17,194 bases of DNA from Coriobacteriia bacterium (GCA_007125735.1 SLCP01000029.1:1-17194), one strand, 5' to 3'. Numbered from the stretch's first letter, positions 6,066 to 13,173 are shown. Numbers and translations: made by a program. Notes: generated from the letters alone by a model not told the origin.

Positions 6066-8108
6066 ATGGCCAATCTTGGCAACCTGTCTATGGGGCTCGC
6101 CCTGGTAGCTGCCCTGCTATCGATCGGCGCACTCGTCATCGGACGTCGCATGGGCCCCAAGGAGGGCGAGGGGCTCACCAACATCGGCTACCTCGCGACG
6201 TATGCGATCCTTATCGGCACCACCTTCAGCATCGCCATCCTCACGACGGCGTTCCTGCGTGAGGACTTCACCCTCGAGTACGTGGCGCAGCACCACTCGA
6301 CAGACGTCTCCTCGCTCTCCCTGTTCTTCAGGATCGCCGCAGTGTGGGCGGGCCGCGAGGGATCGCTCCTGTTCTGGGCGTGGCTGATCGCCATGTTCGC
6401 GGCGTACATCGCCTACAAGCGCATTTCAATCACCGACGAGCTCTCGAACATGTCGCTCGCGGTACTCAACTTCGTGCAGGTCTTCTTCCTGACCGCGCTC
6501 TTCATCCCGCTCAACAACCCGTTCAAGCTCTCGCCCGAGATGTGGCTTGGCCCCGGAGGCGAACTGCTCATCCGAGGCGGCATGAACCCGCTGCTCGAGC
6601 ACTGGGCGATGATGCTCCACCCGCCCACGCTTTTCGTGGGCTACGCCGGGTTCGCGGTACCCTTCGCGTTCGCGCTCGGCGCGCTCATCGTCAACGACTC
6701 GTCGAAGGCGTGGGTCGAGCACGTCGACCGTATCACCGTGTTCGCCTGGCTCTTCCTCGGTCTCGGTAACGGGCTCGGCGCCGTCTGGGCGTACGTCGTG
6801 CTCGGGTGGGGCGGCTACTGGGCGTGGGACCCGGTCGAGAACGCGTCGCTCATCCCGTGGCTCACCGGCGTTGGCCTGCTGCACTCGTTCACGGTCTACC
6901 GCCGTAGAGGCGGGTTCAAGAAGTGGGCCGTCATGTTGTCGGTCATCACGTTCGTGGGCGTCATCCTCGGCACGTTCATCGTGCGGTCGGGTATCGTCCA
7001 GTCGGTCCACGCATTCCAGCAAGACGAGCTCTCGTTCTGGTGGTTCCTCGCGATGATGGTCGGCTCGCTCATCGTAGGCGCGGTAGGCATCACGTACCGC
7101 GGCGAGTCGTTCAAGGGCGCCGATGAGTTCGACAGCCTCACGTCGAAGGAGTCCGCGTACTACTTCAATAACGTCATCATGCTCGTGGCGGCGGTGGTGA
7201 TCGCGGGGCTCACTCTTGCGCCGGCGTTCGGCGGAAGGACGTACGGTCCGGCGACCTACGACGCGATAGCGCGTCCGGTCGGCACCTTGTACGTGTTCAT
7301 CATGGCCGTCTGTCCGCTGCTCGCGTGGAGGAAGACCGACTCGAAGGCCTTCTTCGACAAGATCAAGTGGCCGCTCGTCTCGACCGCCGCGATCTCCGCT
7401 GCGCTCATCTACCTGTGGTGGACGGTCATGTGGCCGCACCACCTGTTCACGAACCCCAATGCCAACCCGCTGACTTCGGTCATCGCGTGGGAGGCGGTCA
7501 TCGCGCTCATCGTGGGCGCGCTGGCCGTGACCACGGCGTTCTGGCTCTTCATCGAGGGTGGACGCAGGCGGGCCGCAGCCAAGGGAGAGAGCTTCGGGGC
7601 GGCACTGTGGAATATCATCACCAAGGCCCGCACGCAGTCCGGCGGATACATTGCGCACCTCGGAATCGGGATCATCCTGATCGGTCTCGTGGGGTCGTCG
7701 ATGTTCGTGAAAGACGTGCGGATCTCGATTCCCGATGAGGTGGGCGCGACCTTCGAAGCCGGGGGCTACGACTTCGAGTTCCAGGGCATCCAGACAGAGA
7801 CGCTCCCCAACAACGACACGATCACTGAGCTCATCTTCGAGGTCTCGCGTGACGGGCGGGTGACCGGGATCGCGACCCCGGGTCAGATCCGCTTCTTCCG
7901 CCAGGAACAGACGCGCTTCGACGTGAGCGTGATCGTCGAGCCGCTGCGTGACGTCTTCGTCGTCTACGAAGGCGTCGACCAGCAGGGCAACTTGCAGATG
8001 AACGCCAAGATCAACCCACTCATCAGCTGGGTGTGGTTCGGGTTCGGCCTGCTTTCTGTGGGCGCGGTGCTCGCGATGTGGCCCAAACGCCGCCTCGAGG
8101 CTGCCTGA
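6066..8108 (+). CDS. ccmF: Cytochrome c heme lyase subunit CcmF
   Basis: 680 residues, close to the family's usual 650, with many membrane segments. CcmF takes heme from holo-CcmE and attaches it to apocytochrome c outside the membrane. The WWD domain is at about 241-266 (WAYVVLGWGGYWAWDPVENA then SLIPWL). The four conserved His ligands are visible as H185 (MLHPPT), H273 (LLHSFTVYRRRG), H315 (VQSVHAF) and H531 (GGYIAHLGI). The first three keep the exact spacing of E. coli H173, H261 and H303. A periplasmic domain about 555-650 precedes the last TM segment. ATG 6066 has GGAG 8 nt upstream. It follows the ccmE-like gene after 120 nt that hold a GCCCCG/CGGGGC hairpin (6017-6042) but no supported gene. 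Confidence 0.95.
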   Translation: MANLGNLSMGLALVAALLSIGALVIGRRMGPKEGEGLTNIGYLATYAILIGTTFSIAILTTAFLREDFTLEYVAQHHSTDVSSLSLFFRIAAVWAGREGSLLFWAWLIAMFAAYIAYKRISITDELSNMSLAVLNFVQVFFLTALFIPLNNPFKLSPEMWLGPGGELLIRGGMNPLLEHWAMMLHPPTLFVGYAGFAVPFAFALGALIVNDSSKAWVEHVDRITVFAWLFLGLGNGLGAVWAYVVLGWGGYWAWDPVENASLIPWLTGVGLLHSFTVYRRRGGFKKWAVMLSVITFVGVILGTFIVRSGIVQSVHAFQQDELSFWWFLAMMVGSLIVGAVGITYRGESFKGADEFDSLTSKESAYYFNNVIMLVAAVVIAGLTLAPAFGGRTYGPATYDAIARPVGTLYVFIMAVCPLLAWRKTDSKAFFDKIKWPLVSTAAISAALIYLWWTVMWPHHLFTNPNANPLTSVIAWEAVIALIVGALAVTTAFWLFIEGGRRRAAAKGESFGAALWNIITKARTQSGGYIAHLGIGIILIGLVGSSMFVKDVRISIPDEVGATFEAGGYDFEFQGIQTETLPNNDTITELIFEVSRDGRVTGIATPGQIRFFRQEQTRFDVSVIVEPLRDVFVVYEGVDQQGNLQMNAKINPLISWVWFGFGLLSVGAVLAMWPKRRLEAA

Positions 8109-8119
8109 CGGCGGTGCCG

Positions 8120-8854
8120 ATGACCCAAGCCGTCGCCGCCGAGATGCTCGCCGTACAGGTCCGGGACTTGACCCGGACCTTCGGCGCGCGTAAGGCGCTC
8201 GACAAGGTGTCGTTCGACCTGCCCACCGGTTCGTTCCTCTCGATCTTCGGACCCAACGGTGCGGGCAAGACGACGCTGGTCAAGGTCCTGACCACGCTCA
8301 CGCCGCCTTCCGACGGGTCGGCCAAGGTGTGCGGCCTCGACGTCGTCGAGGAGTCCGTGGACCTGCGAGAGCGCATCGGGCTCATCAGCCACAACCCGCT
8401 CCTCTACCCGGACCTCTCGGCCGAGGAGAACTTGAGCTTCTTCGCGGACATGTACGGCATCGACGATGCCGCGAACCGCGTCCGCGAGCTGCTCGTCGCC
8501 GTCGAGCTCGACCATCGGAGGCTCGACCTCGTGCGCACGTTCTCGCGCGGGATGCTCCAGCGGCTGTCCATCGCACGCGCGCTCCTCCACGCGCCCGAGG
8601 TGCTCTTCTTGGACGAGCCGTACTCGGGTCTCGACCCGCACGCCGTCGAGATCTTCGACTCGCTCATCGCGCAGATCAGGGCCGACCACACGTTCGTGAT
8701 GATCAGCCACGATCTGGCGAAGGGACTCGAGCTCTGCACGCACGCGCTCATCCTCGCGCGCGGCAAGGTTGTGCTCTCGGCGCCGAAAGAGGAGATCGAC
8801 GAGGCCGAGTTCGCCGCGACGTACCGGGCGACGGTAGGAACGGGGGTGGCATGA
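8120..8854 (+). CDS. ccmA: Heme/CcmE-release ABC transporter ATPase CcmA
   Basis: 244 residues, 11 nt after ccmF. It hydrolyses ATP in the CcmABCD complex, which releases holo-CcmE from CcmC. Walker A GPNGAGKT (44-51), Q-loop region LISHNPLLYPDLSAEENL (Asn92 where E. coli has Gln), signature FSRGM (141-145), Walker B VLFLDEP (161-167), D-loop SGLDP and H-loop His197 (MISHD) are all visible. ATG 8120 is chosen because GGCGG lies 6 nt upstream; GTG 8114 is possible and adds two residues. The stop overlaps the ccmB start (ATGA at 8851-8854), so the two are translationally coupled. The order E-F-A-B-C-D, not similarity alone, supports CcmA over another ABC ATPase. Confidence 0.92.
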   Translation: MTQAVAAEMLAVQVRDLTRTFGARKALDKVSFDLPTGSFLSIFGPNGAGKTTLVKVLTTLTPPSDGSAKVCGLDVVEESVDLRERIGLISHNPLLYPDLSAEENLSFFADMYGIDDAANRVRELLVAVELDHRRLDLVRTFSRGMLQRLSIARALLHAPEVLFLDEPYSGLDPHAVEIFDSLIAQIRADHTFVMISHDLAKGLELCTHALILARGKVVLSAPKEEIDEAEFAATYRATVGTGVA

Positions 8855-9603
8855 CGGTGGCGGACACGCCTACACCGCCGGCACCCGCTCGCCAGACGGG
8901 CGCGTCCTTGTCGTGGCGCCAGTTCAAGGCGATCCTGCGCAAAGACATCGTCATGGAGCTGCGCACCAAAGAGATGGTGACTTCGATGGGCATCTATGCC
9001 CTGCTCACGATGGTCATCTACCAGGTCGCGCTCTCGCAGGCCGGAACCGCTTTCGACCCGCGCGACATCGCCGCCGGCCTGCTGTGGTTGGCGTTCGTCT
9101 TCACGAGCATGCTCGGCCTCAACCGCTCGCTCGTCCACGAGAAGGACCAGGGGTGTCTCGAGGCGCTGCTGCTCTCGCCCGTCGACCGTCCGATCATCTT
9201 CTTCGCAAAGGCCGCAGGCAACGTGGTGTTCCTGCTCATCGTCCAGGCACTGACGATCCCGGTGTTCGCGTTCCTGTTCCTGCAGCGCGCCGATCAGTAC
9301 GGGGGCGACCTGTGGATGATCCCGCTCGCGCTCGCGGGCGGAGCCATCGGCATCGCAGGGGTGGGCACGCTCCTCGCTACCATGTCGGTGAACACGAAAG
9401 GCAAGGATTTCGTACTCGCGGTCTTGTTCGTCCCGCTCATGTACCCACTCCTGCTGGCGGCGGTCTCTGCGACGAGCGCCGCGGTTCTCGGCGGTGATGG
9501 GTACGTCCAGCAGTTCTGGTCGAGCATGGCGCTCGTGGCAGCATACGATGCCATCATGCTCGTTGCTGCGTTCGCACTCTACGAGTTCGTGATCGGCGCG
9601 TAA
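8851..9603 (+). CDS. ccmB: CcmB, membrane subunit of the heme-export ABC complex
   Basis: 250 residues with about six membrane segments after a hydrophilic, Pro-rich N-terminus of about 25. Family features: an N-terminal segment FKAILRKDIVMELRTKEM, typical of CcmB (RDL..E.R..E), then LLWLAFVFTSMLGLNRSLVHEKDQGCLEALLLSPV, and a long glycine-rich region GGAIGIAGVGTLLATMS. ATG 8851 overlaps the ccmA stop, and GGGGGTGG precedes it. CcmB pairs with CcmA and binds CcmC. About 20 residues longer than E. coli CcmB, mostly from the N-terminal tail. Confidence 0.92.
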   Translation: MTVADTPTPPAPARQTGASLSWRQFKAILRKDIVMELRTKEMVTSMGIYALLTMVIYQVALSQAGTAFDPRDIAAGLLWLAFVFTSMLGLNRSLVHEKDQGCLEALLLSPVDRPIIFFAKAAGNVVFLLIVQALTIPVFAFLFLQRADQYGGDLWMIPLALAGGAIGIAGVGTLLATMSVNTKGKDFVLAVLFVPLMYPLLLAAVSATSAAVLGGDGYVQQFWSSMALVAAYDAIMLVAAFALYEFVIGA

Positions 9604-9648
9604 ACTTGTACGGATGGTGTTCGTTCCCGTCGTCTGAGGAGGCGCAGG

Positions 9649-10398
9649 GTGAGACAGCTCAAGGTTGCGCTCGTCATGCTGTTGATCGGAGGGGTGCTGA
9701 CCACCGTGGCCTTCGTCATGGCGTTCACCACCGCCGAGATGCAGCGGTTCGGCACGGTCACGGTCGACGAGCCGCTCGACACCGCGTTCCCGCTCATGGA
9801 GGTCTCCGAGCGCGGCTACACGTACGAGCGTCCGTGGTTCAGCCAGAAGATCTTCTACTTCCACGTGCCGGTGGCCGAGGCTTCGTTCCTCGTCTTCGGT
9901 GTAGCCGCGTTCTATTCGATCCGGTTCCTCATGAGGCGACGCAAGGAGTTCGACACCAAGGCGCGCCTCGCGATGGAGACGGCGATCGTGTTCGTGACGC
10001 TCACGATGATCACGGGCATCCTGTGGACGCGCGCGGCGTGGGGCGTGTGGTGGGAGTGGGAGCCCAGGCTCACCACCTACTTCATCATGACGCTCATGAT
10101 GATCGGCTACTTCGTGCTCAGGAACTCCATCGAAGATGAGGAGCGTCGCGCGACGTACGCTGCGGCGTTCGGCATCATCGCGTTCATCAACGCGCCGATC
10201 TCGTTCTTCATCACGCGACTCATCCCCTCGAGCCATCCGGTGGTGTTCCAGTCCGGTTTCGCGACGTCCAACCTCATCCCGTTCATCATCGCGCAGATCG
10301 GGATGCTCATGGTGGGTTACGCGATATACGCGATACGAGCGAGCGAGGTCAGGCTCGAAGAGCGGGTCGACGTCCTCAAAGACGCTCTCGAAGGATAG
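9649..10398 (+). CDS. ccmC: CcmC heme-handling protein, WWD family
   Basis: 249 residues from GTG 9649 (GAGGAGG, 6-nt spacer). CcmC presents heme to CcmE on the outer membrane face. The two axial His candidates are present: H72 (FYFHVPVAEASF) and H196 (SSHPVV). The WWD motif is WTRAAWGVWWEWEPRLTT (126-143), with Glu138 where the canonical motif has Asp. A loop of about 30 residues (about 33-63) is inserted between TM1 and the first His segment, compared with E. coli CcmC, which reaches its RIMYIHVP soon after TM1. Five further TM segments follow, and the last 25 residues are charged. The 45-nt gap after ccmB contains only the ribosome site. Confidence 0.92.
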   Translation: MRQLKVALVMLLIGGVLTTVAFVMAFTTAEMQRFGTVTVDEPLDTAFPLMEVSERGYTYERPWFSQKIFYFHVPVAEASFLVFGVAAFYSIRFLMRRRKEFDTKARLAMETAIVFVTLTMITGILWTRAAWGVWWEWEPRLTTYFIMTLMMIGYFVLRNSIEDEERRATYAAAFGIIAFINAPISFFITRLIPSSHPVVFQSGFATSNLIPFIIAQIGMLMVGYAIYAIRASEVRLEERVDVLKDALEG

Positions 10399-10426
10399 AC
10401 TGTCACCGTAGAGGAGGCATGCAACG

Positions 10427-10615
10427 ATGGATCCGACCAACCAGGAGATATACCAGCTCGTTTTGCACGACGCCCCGTACGTTATCGGCGCCTACGCTAT
10501 CCTGTGGGTGGCGCTCATGGCCTACGTGGGGATCGTGTTCCGCAGACTCATGCGGCTCGAGAAAGAGGTAGCCGTCCTCGAGGAGTCGATGGAGCGGCGC
10601 AACGCGGCCAAGTAG
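10427..10615 (+). CDS. ccmD: CcmD-like small membrane protein
   Basis: 62 residues, ATG with GAGGAGG 9 nt upstream. One membrane helix (about 17-38, YVIGAYAILWVALMAYVGIVF) is followed by a charged helix with heptad-like spacing (RRLMRLEKEVAVLEESMERR), the classic CcmD layout. CcmD helps CcmABC release holo-CcmE. Sequence conservation in the family is poor, so the call rests on size, topology and position right after ccmC. Confidence 0.8.
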   Translation: MDPTNQEIYQLVLHDAPYVIGAYAILWVALMAYVGIVFRRLMRLEKEVAVLEESMERRNAAK

Positions 10616-10622
10616 CGGCCAG

Positions 10623-10682
10623 GGTCCCGGACTTCGCTCCGGACGGTGCCGTCAGACAGCACGATTTGTCTTGCCCGGGACC
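10623..10682 (+). other. Competing hairpins in the ccmD-ccsA spacer
   Basis: GGTCCCGG (10623-10630) is perfectly complementary to CCGGGACC (10675-10682), and its CCGGA (10627-10631) can instead pair with TCCGG (10638-10642). The spacer (84 nt) has no T-run and holds no supported gene. It could be an mRNA processing or attenuation structure, or simply GC-rich spacer. Confidence 0.3.
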
Positions 10683-10699
10683 GGGAGAGGAGGTGTGAG

Positions 10700-11545
10700 G
10701 TGGAGCAGATCGCACTCGTGAGCTTCTGGTTCGCGATGGCGCTCTACATGGTCGCGACGGTGCTCTACGCGTACCACTTCGTCGCCAAGCGCGCGGTCTT
10801 CTCGTGGTACGCGACGTTTGCCACGGGTGCCGGCTTCCTCGCTCACACCGCAGCGATCATCTTCCATGGGGCGGCCTCTGGCGAGGTGCCTCTTGCCGGT
10901 GCGTTCAACTCGCTGTCGATTGCCGCGTGGGTGCTCGTGCTCATCTACTTCGTGGTCGAGCACCTCGTCAAACTCAAGCTCTACGGCGCCGTGCTGGTGC
11001 CGATCGCGTTCATCGCCATGGCCATCGCGCAGATCTCGCTCAGGACGGCCGCCGGGGTCGAGTTGCCCGACGAGGCGCTCGCTCAGCTCGACAGCTGGCG
11101 TGTAGCGATGCACGTCGTGCTCATCATGGGGGCGAACGCCGGCTTCGCCGTAGGTGCGGTCGCGTCTGGCCTCTACCTCGTGCTCGGCTCGCAGCTCAAG
11201 CGGCACAAGACCTCGGCGTTCGTCCGTCGGCTGCCCTCTCTCACCCAGACGCAGGACCTCGCACGCCGCGCGATCATGATCGCCTTTCCGGTCTACACCG
11301 CGGGCATGCTCCTCGGCATCATCCGGGCCATCGAGTTCAGCCTCGAGTACTGGTGGTTCGACGTCCGCGTCATGATGTCGGGCGTCGTGTGGGCGATCTT
11401 CGGGCTCTACCTGCTGCTCCACTACCGCAGGGGAGCATCGGGCAGGGCGCTCGCGTGGATCGCGCTCGCCGGCCTCGTCGCCGTCGTCGTGCTCGCAATC
11501 TTCGCACGCACGCTGCCTGCCGGTTTCCACATCTTCGGATTGTGA
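10700..11545 (+). CDS. CcsA/HemX-like cytochrome c assembly family membrane protein with reduced WWD motif
   Basis: 281 residues, about eight TM segments. I start it at GTG 10700 because AGGAGGT lies just upstream, and the longer frame adds a hydrophilic, non-conserved stretch. His49 (GFLAHT), His138 (MHVVLIMG) and His241 (LLLHYRRG) fall where CcsA-type proteins carry His. The WWD signature, normally WGxYWxWDPKE, is reduced to LEYWWFDVRV (216-225): Tyr217, Trp218 and Asp221 remain and the rest is lost. This resembles HemX, the CcsA-family protein of the Bacillus hemAXCD operon, more than a working CcsA synthetase. Position between ccmD and a heme/siroheme gene, upstream of hemA, fits either role. 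HemX is thought to affect HemA levels; that function here is inference. Confidence 0.75.
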   Translation: MEQIALVSFWFAMALYMVATVLYAYHFVAKRAVFSWYATFATGAGFLAHTAAIIFHGAASGEVPLAGAFNSLSIAAWVLVLIYFVVEHLVKLKLYGAVLVPIAFIAMAIAQISLRTAAGVELPDEALAQLDSWRVAMHVVLIMGANAGFAVGAVASGLYLVLGSQLKRHKTSAFVRRLPSLTQTQDLARRAIMIAFPVYTAGMLLGIIRAIEFSLEYWWFDVRVMMSGVVWAIFGLYLLLHYRRGASGRALAWIALAGLVAVVVLAIFARTLPAGFHIFGL

Positions 11546-11552
11546 GGGGCTG

Positions 11553-11984
11553 ATGGTCGAGGGGGAGACGCACCGGTACTGTCCTGCGGTGCTCGACTGC
11601 GTGGGGCGGTTGGCCGTGGTGATCGGCGGCGGCTCCGTCGCCGAGCGGACCATCCGTACGCTCCTCGGCCATGGTGCCGATGTGAACTGCATCGCTCCGC
11701 TCGTCACGCCCGGCATCGATGATCTGGTCGCCGAGGGTCGCATCACCCACGAGGACCGCGGCTACGTGCGCGGCGATCTCGGCGCCGCCTTCCTCGCCAT
11801 CAGCGCGACCGACTCGGTCGAGGTCGACCGCGCCGTCTACCAGGAGGCGGAGGGCCAGGGCTGCCTCGTCCACGTCCCCGGTGCGCCCGAGCTCTCGAAC
11901 TTCGCGCTCCTCGACGATGCGGACGAGGACTGGTCTCGCGAGCGAGGTGCGGCGGCTGCGGCGGCGAGTGGCACGGAGGACTAG
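11553..11984 (+). CDS. Short precorrin-2 dehydrogenase-like protein (NAD-binding domain only)
   Basis: 143 residues; complete SirC/Met8-type enzymes have about 200 or more. The N-terminus YCPAVLDCVGRLAVVIGGGSVAERTIRTLL is the family's Rossmann start. ISATDSVEVDRAVYQEAEGQGCLVHV matches the conserved ATDD...V...A segment with one Asp retained. The usual VNVVDDPELCNF is changed to VHVPGAPELSNF. After that the family continues with a dimerisation/active-site part (an IAISTxGxSP segment), which is absent; instead there is an acidic, Ala-rich tail. ATG 11553 has only AGGGG 3 nt upstream, 7 nt after the CcsA/HemX-like gene. It may still bind NAD and a tetrapyrrole, but precorrin-2 oxidation is doubtful. 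No uroporphyrinogen methyltransferase is in the window. Confidence 0.75.
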   Translation: MVEGETHRYCPAVLDCVGRLAVVIGGGSVAERTIRTLLGHGADVNCIAPLVTPGIDDLVAEGRITHEDRGYVRGDLGAAFLAISATDSVEVDRAVYQEAEGQGCLVHVPGAPELSNFALLDDADEDWSRERGAAAAAASGTED

Positions 11985-11986
11985 TC

Positions 11987-12802
11987 GTGTTCGTCGGCGC
12001 GCACGCGGTAGTCACTGGCGGTTCGAGCGGGATCGGGCTCGCGTGCGCGAAGGAGTTTGCAGCCCGGGGTGCGCACGTCGCGCTCGTCGCCCGCGACACC
12101 GGGCGTCTTGAGATCGCCGCAGAGGCGGTCGAAGCGGCGCGGAGAGATCCGTCGCAGCGTGTCGTCATCCACAGCGCCGACCTCTCTTCGTGGGAGTGCG
12201 CGCGCGACGCCATGGACGCACTTGCCGAGGAGGGCTTTGCGCCCGACATCCTCGTGAACTCGGCCGGCGTCATCCTCCCTGGCGAGTTCGCGACCATGTC
12301 GCTCGCCGACTTCGAGGCCAACATGACGGCCGGCTTCTGGGGTGTCGTGCATCCGTGCAAGGCGGTCGTGCCGCGCATGATCGTGGCCGGGAGTGGGCAC
12401 ATCGTGAACGTCTCCTCGGTCGCTGGGTTCCTCGGCATCTATGGGTACACAGGGTACGCGGCCGCGAAGTACGCGGTGCTCGGGTTCAGCGAGGCGCTGC
12501 GCTTCGAGCTCAAGCCGTACGGCATCACGGTCGCCGCGGTGCTGCCGCCCGACACCGACACCCCGGGCCTCGCGCGTGAGAAGACGCTCCGGCCAACGGA
12601 GACCGAGGTGGTGGCCGGGAACATCAGGGCGATCCCCGCCGAGCGTGTGGCCAAGGCGGTCATGCGAGGGATCGCAGCGAAGCGCTTCCATATCATCCCC
12701 GACGCCCAGAGCCGCTTCTACTTCCGCCTCAAGGGGCTGTTACCCGAGGTGTTCTTCCGCATCGTGGACAGGGGTGTCGCTAAGGCGCGGCGCGAGAAGT
12801 AG
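11987..12802 (+). CDS. Short-chain dehydrogenase, 3-ketodihydrosphingosine reductase-like
   Basis: 271 residues from GTG 11987 (GGAGGA, 6-nt spacer), 2 nt after the previous stop. Classical SDR: cofactor motif TGGSSGIG (10-17), NSAG (91-94), Ser143/Ser144, and the active pair Tyr157/Lys161 in YAAAK. The segment LPPDTDTPGLAREK with RPTET (186-206) is characteristic of the KDSR/Tsc10 branch, which reduces 3-ketosphinganine with NADPH. The tail (about 232-271, FHIIPDAQSRFYFRLKGLLP and onward) is basic and hydrophobic, suggesting membrane contact. No serine palmitoyltransferase or other sphingolipid gene is visible, so the substrate is open. It ends the ccm-linked run. SDR family is certain; the KDSR assignment is moderate. 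Confidence 0.88.
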   Translation: MFVGAHAVVTGGSSGIGLACAKEFAARGAHVALVARDTGRLEIAAEAVEAARRDPSQRVVIHSADLSSWECARDAMDALAEEGFAPDILVNSAGVILPGEFATMSLADFEANMTAGFWGVVHPCKAVVPRMIVAGSGHIVNVSSVAGFLGIYGYTGYAAAKYAVLGFSEALRFELKPYGITVAAVLPPDTDTPGLAREKTLRPTETEVVAGNIRAIPAERVAKAVMRGIAAKRFHIIPDAQSRFYFRLKGLLPEVFFRIVDRGVAKARREK

Positions 12803-12812
12803 TGTGGACGGG

Positions 12813-12837
12813 GTATACACATACACATACACACGCG
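12813..12837. repeat. 25-bp alternating purine-pyrimidine tract with three TACACA units
   Basis: From G12813 to G12837 the bases alternate strictly purine/pyrimidine, with TACACA repeated three times (12816-12833) after TA and before CGCG. The tract is AT-rich against GC-rich surroundings and lies in the 107-bp gap after the SDR. TATACA (12814-12819) could act as a -10 box for the toxin-antitoxin genes, but no matching -35 is seen. Confidence 0.6.
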
Positions 12838-12845
12838 GGCGCGCG

Positions 12846-12859
12846 GGCGGGTGATCGGT
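12846..12859 (+). repeat. 14-bp direct repeat, left copy flanking the toxin-antitoxin pair
   Basis: GGCGGGTGATCGGT is repeated exactly at 13613-13626. The left copy overlaps the first 11-bp operator-like repeat. The two copies bracket the antitoxin and toxin genes. Confidence 0.7.
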
Positions 12860-12894
12860 GCGTGCTCGGTAAGGGATCGGTGAGCGCTGGTTAG
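12851..12894 (+). promoter_or_regulatory. Tandem 11-bp repeats, candidate operator of the antitoxin
   Basis: GTGATCGGTGC (12851), GTGCTCGGTAA (12862) and GGGATCGGTGA (12873) are head-to-tail copies at an exact 11-bp period, with a degraded fourth unit GCGCTGGTTAG (12884). They end 15 bp before the antitoxin start. Ribbon-helix-helix antitoxins are known to bind arrays of short repeats spaced about one helical turn to repress their own operon. Confidence 0.6.
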
Positions 12895-12909
12895 GCGAGA
12901 GGTGCCATC

Positions 12910-13173
12910 ATGGGACGCATGGTGCGCAAGCAGTTCTACATAGACGAGGACCTGGAGTCGGCCCTCGAACGGTACTCGGCGGAGTCGGGACTCCCGCAAG
13001 CGGCCCTCGTCCGGACCGCACTCGAACGCTTCTTGCAAGAGGTTCGCGAGGAGGCCGCGCGTTCCGAGGCGTGGGGTCAGGTAGTGACTGGGATGGAGGA
13101 GGCCGCCGCGCTCCCGCCGCGTGCCAGCGGCCGCACCTGGAAGCGCGAAGATGCGTATCCCGGCGAGCGGTAG
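12910..13173 (+). CDS. Ribbon-helix-helix antitoxin (VapB-type)
   Basis: 87 residues, ATG with AGAGGT 6 nt upstream; ATG 12919 is a possible shorter start. Residues about 5-42 (RKQFYIDEDLESALERYSAE then LVRTALERFL) form a CopG/Arc-like strand-helix-helix fold that would bind the repeats just upstream as dimers. The C-terminal 25 residues, ending GRTWKREDAYPGER, are charged with an aromatic-Arg pattern typical of the segment that threads into the PIN toxin's active site. It overlaps the toxin gene by 23 nt, the usual coupling in VapBC pairs. It neutralises the toxin and probably represses the pair. Codon and base use do not differ obviously from neighbours. Confidence 0.88.
   Translation: MGRMVRKQFYIDEDLESALERYSAESGLPQAALVRTALERFLQEVREEAARSEAWGQVVTGMEEAAALPPRASGRTWKREDAYPGER

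Noticed and set aside
8329..8850. Long upstream extension of ccmB across ccmA
   Set aside because: The sequence is a low-complexity Arg-rich shadow of ccmA; ATG 8851 with the ATGA overlap is the natural start.
8404..10440. A 678-codon minus-strand open frame
   Set aside because: It lies antisense to ccmA, ccmB and ccmC and is rich in Arg, Glu, Asp and His, the usual composition of the reverse strand of high-GC genes.
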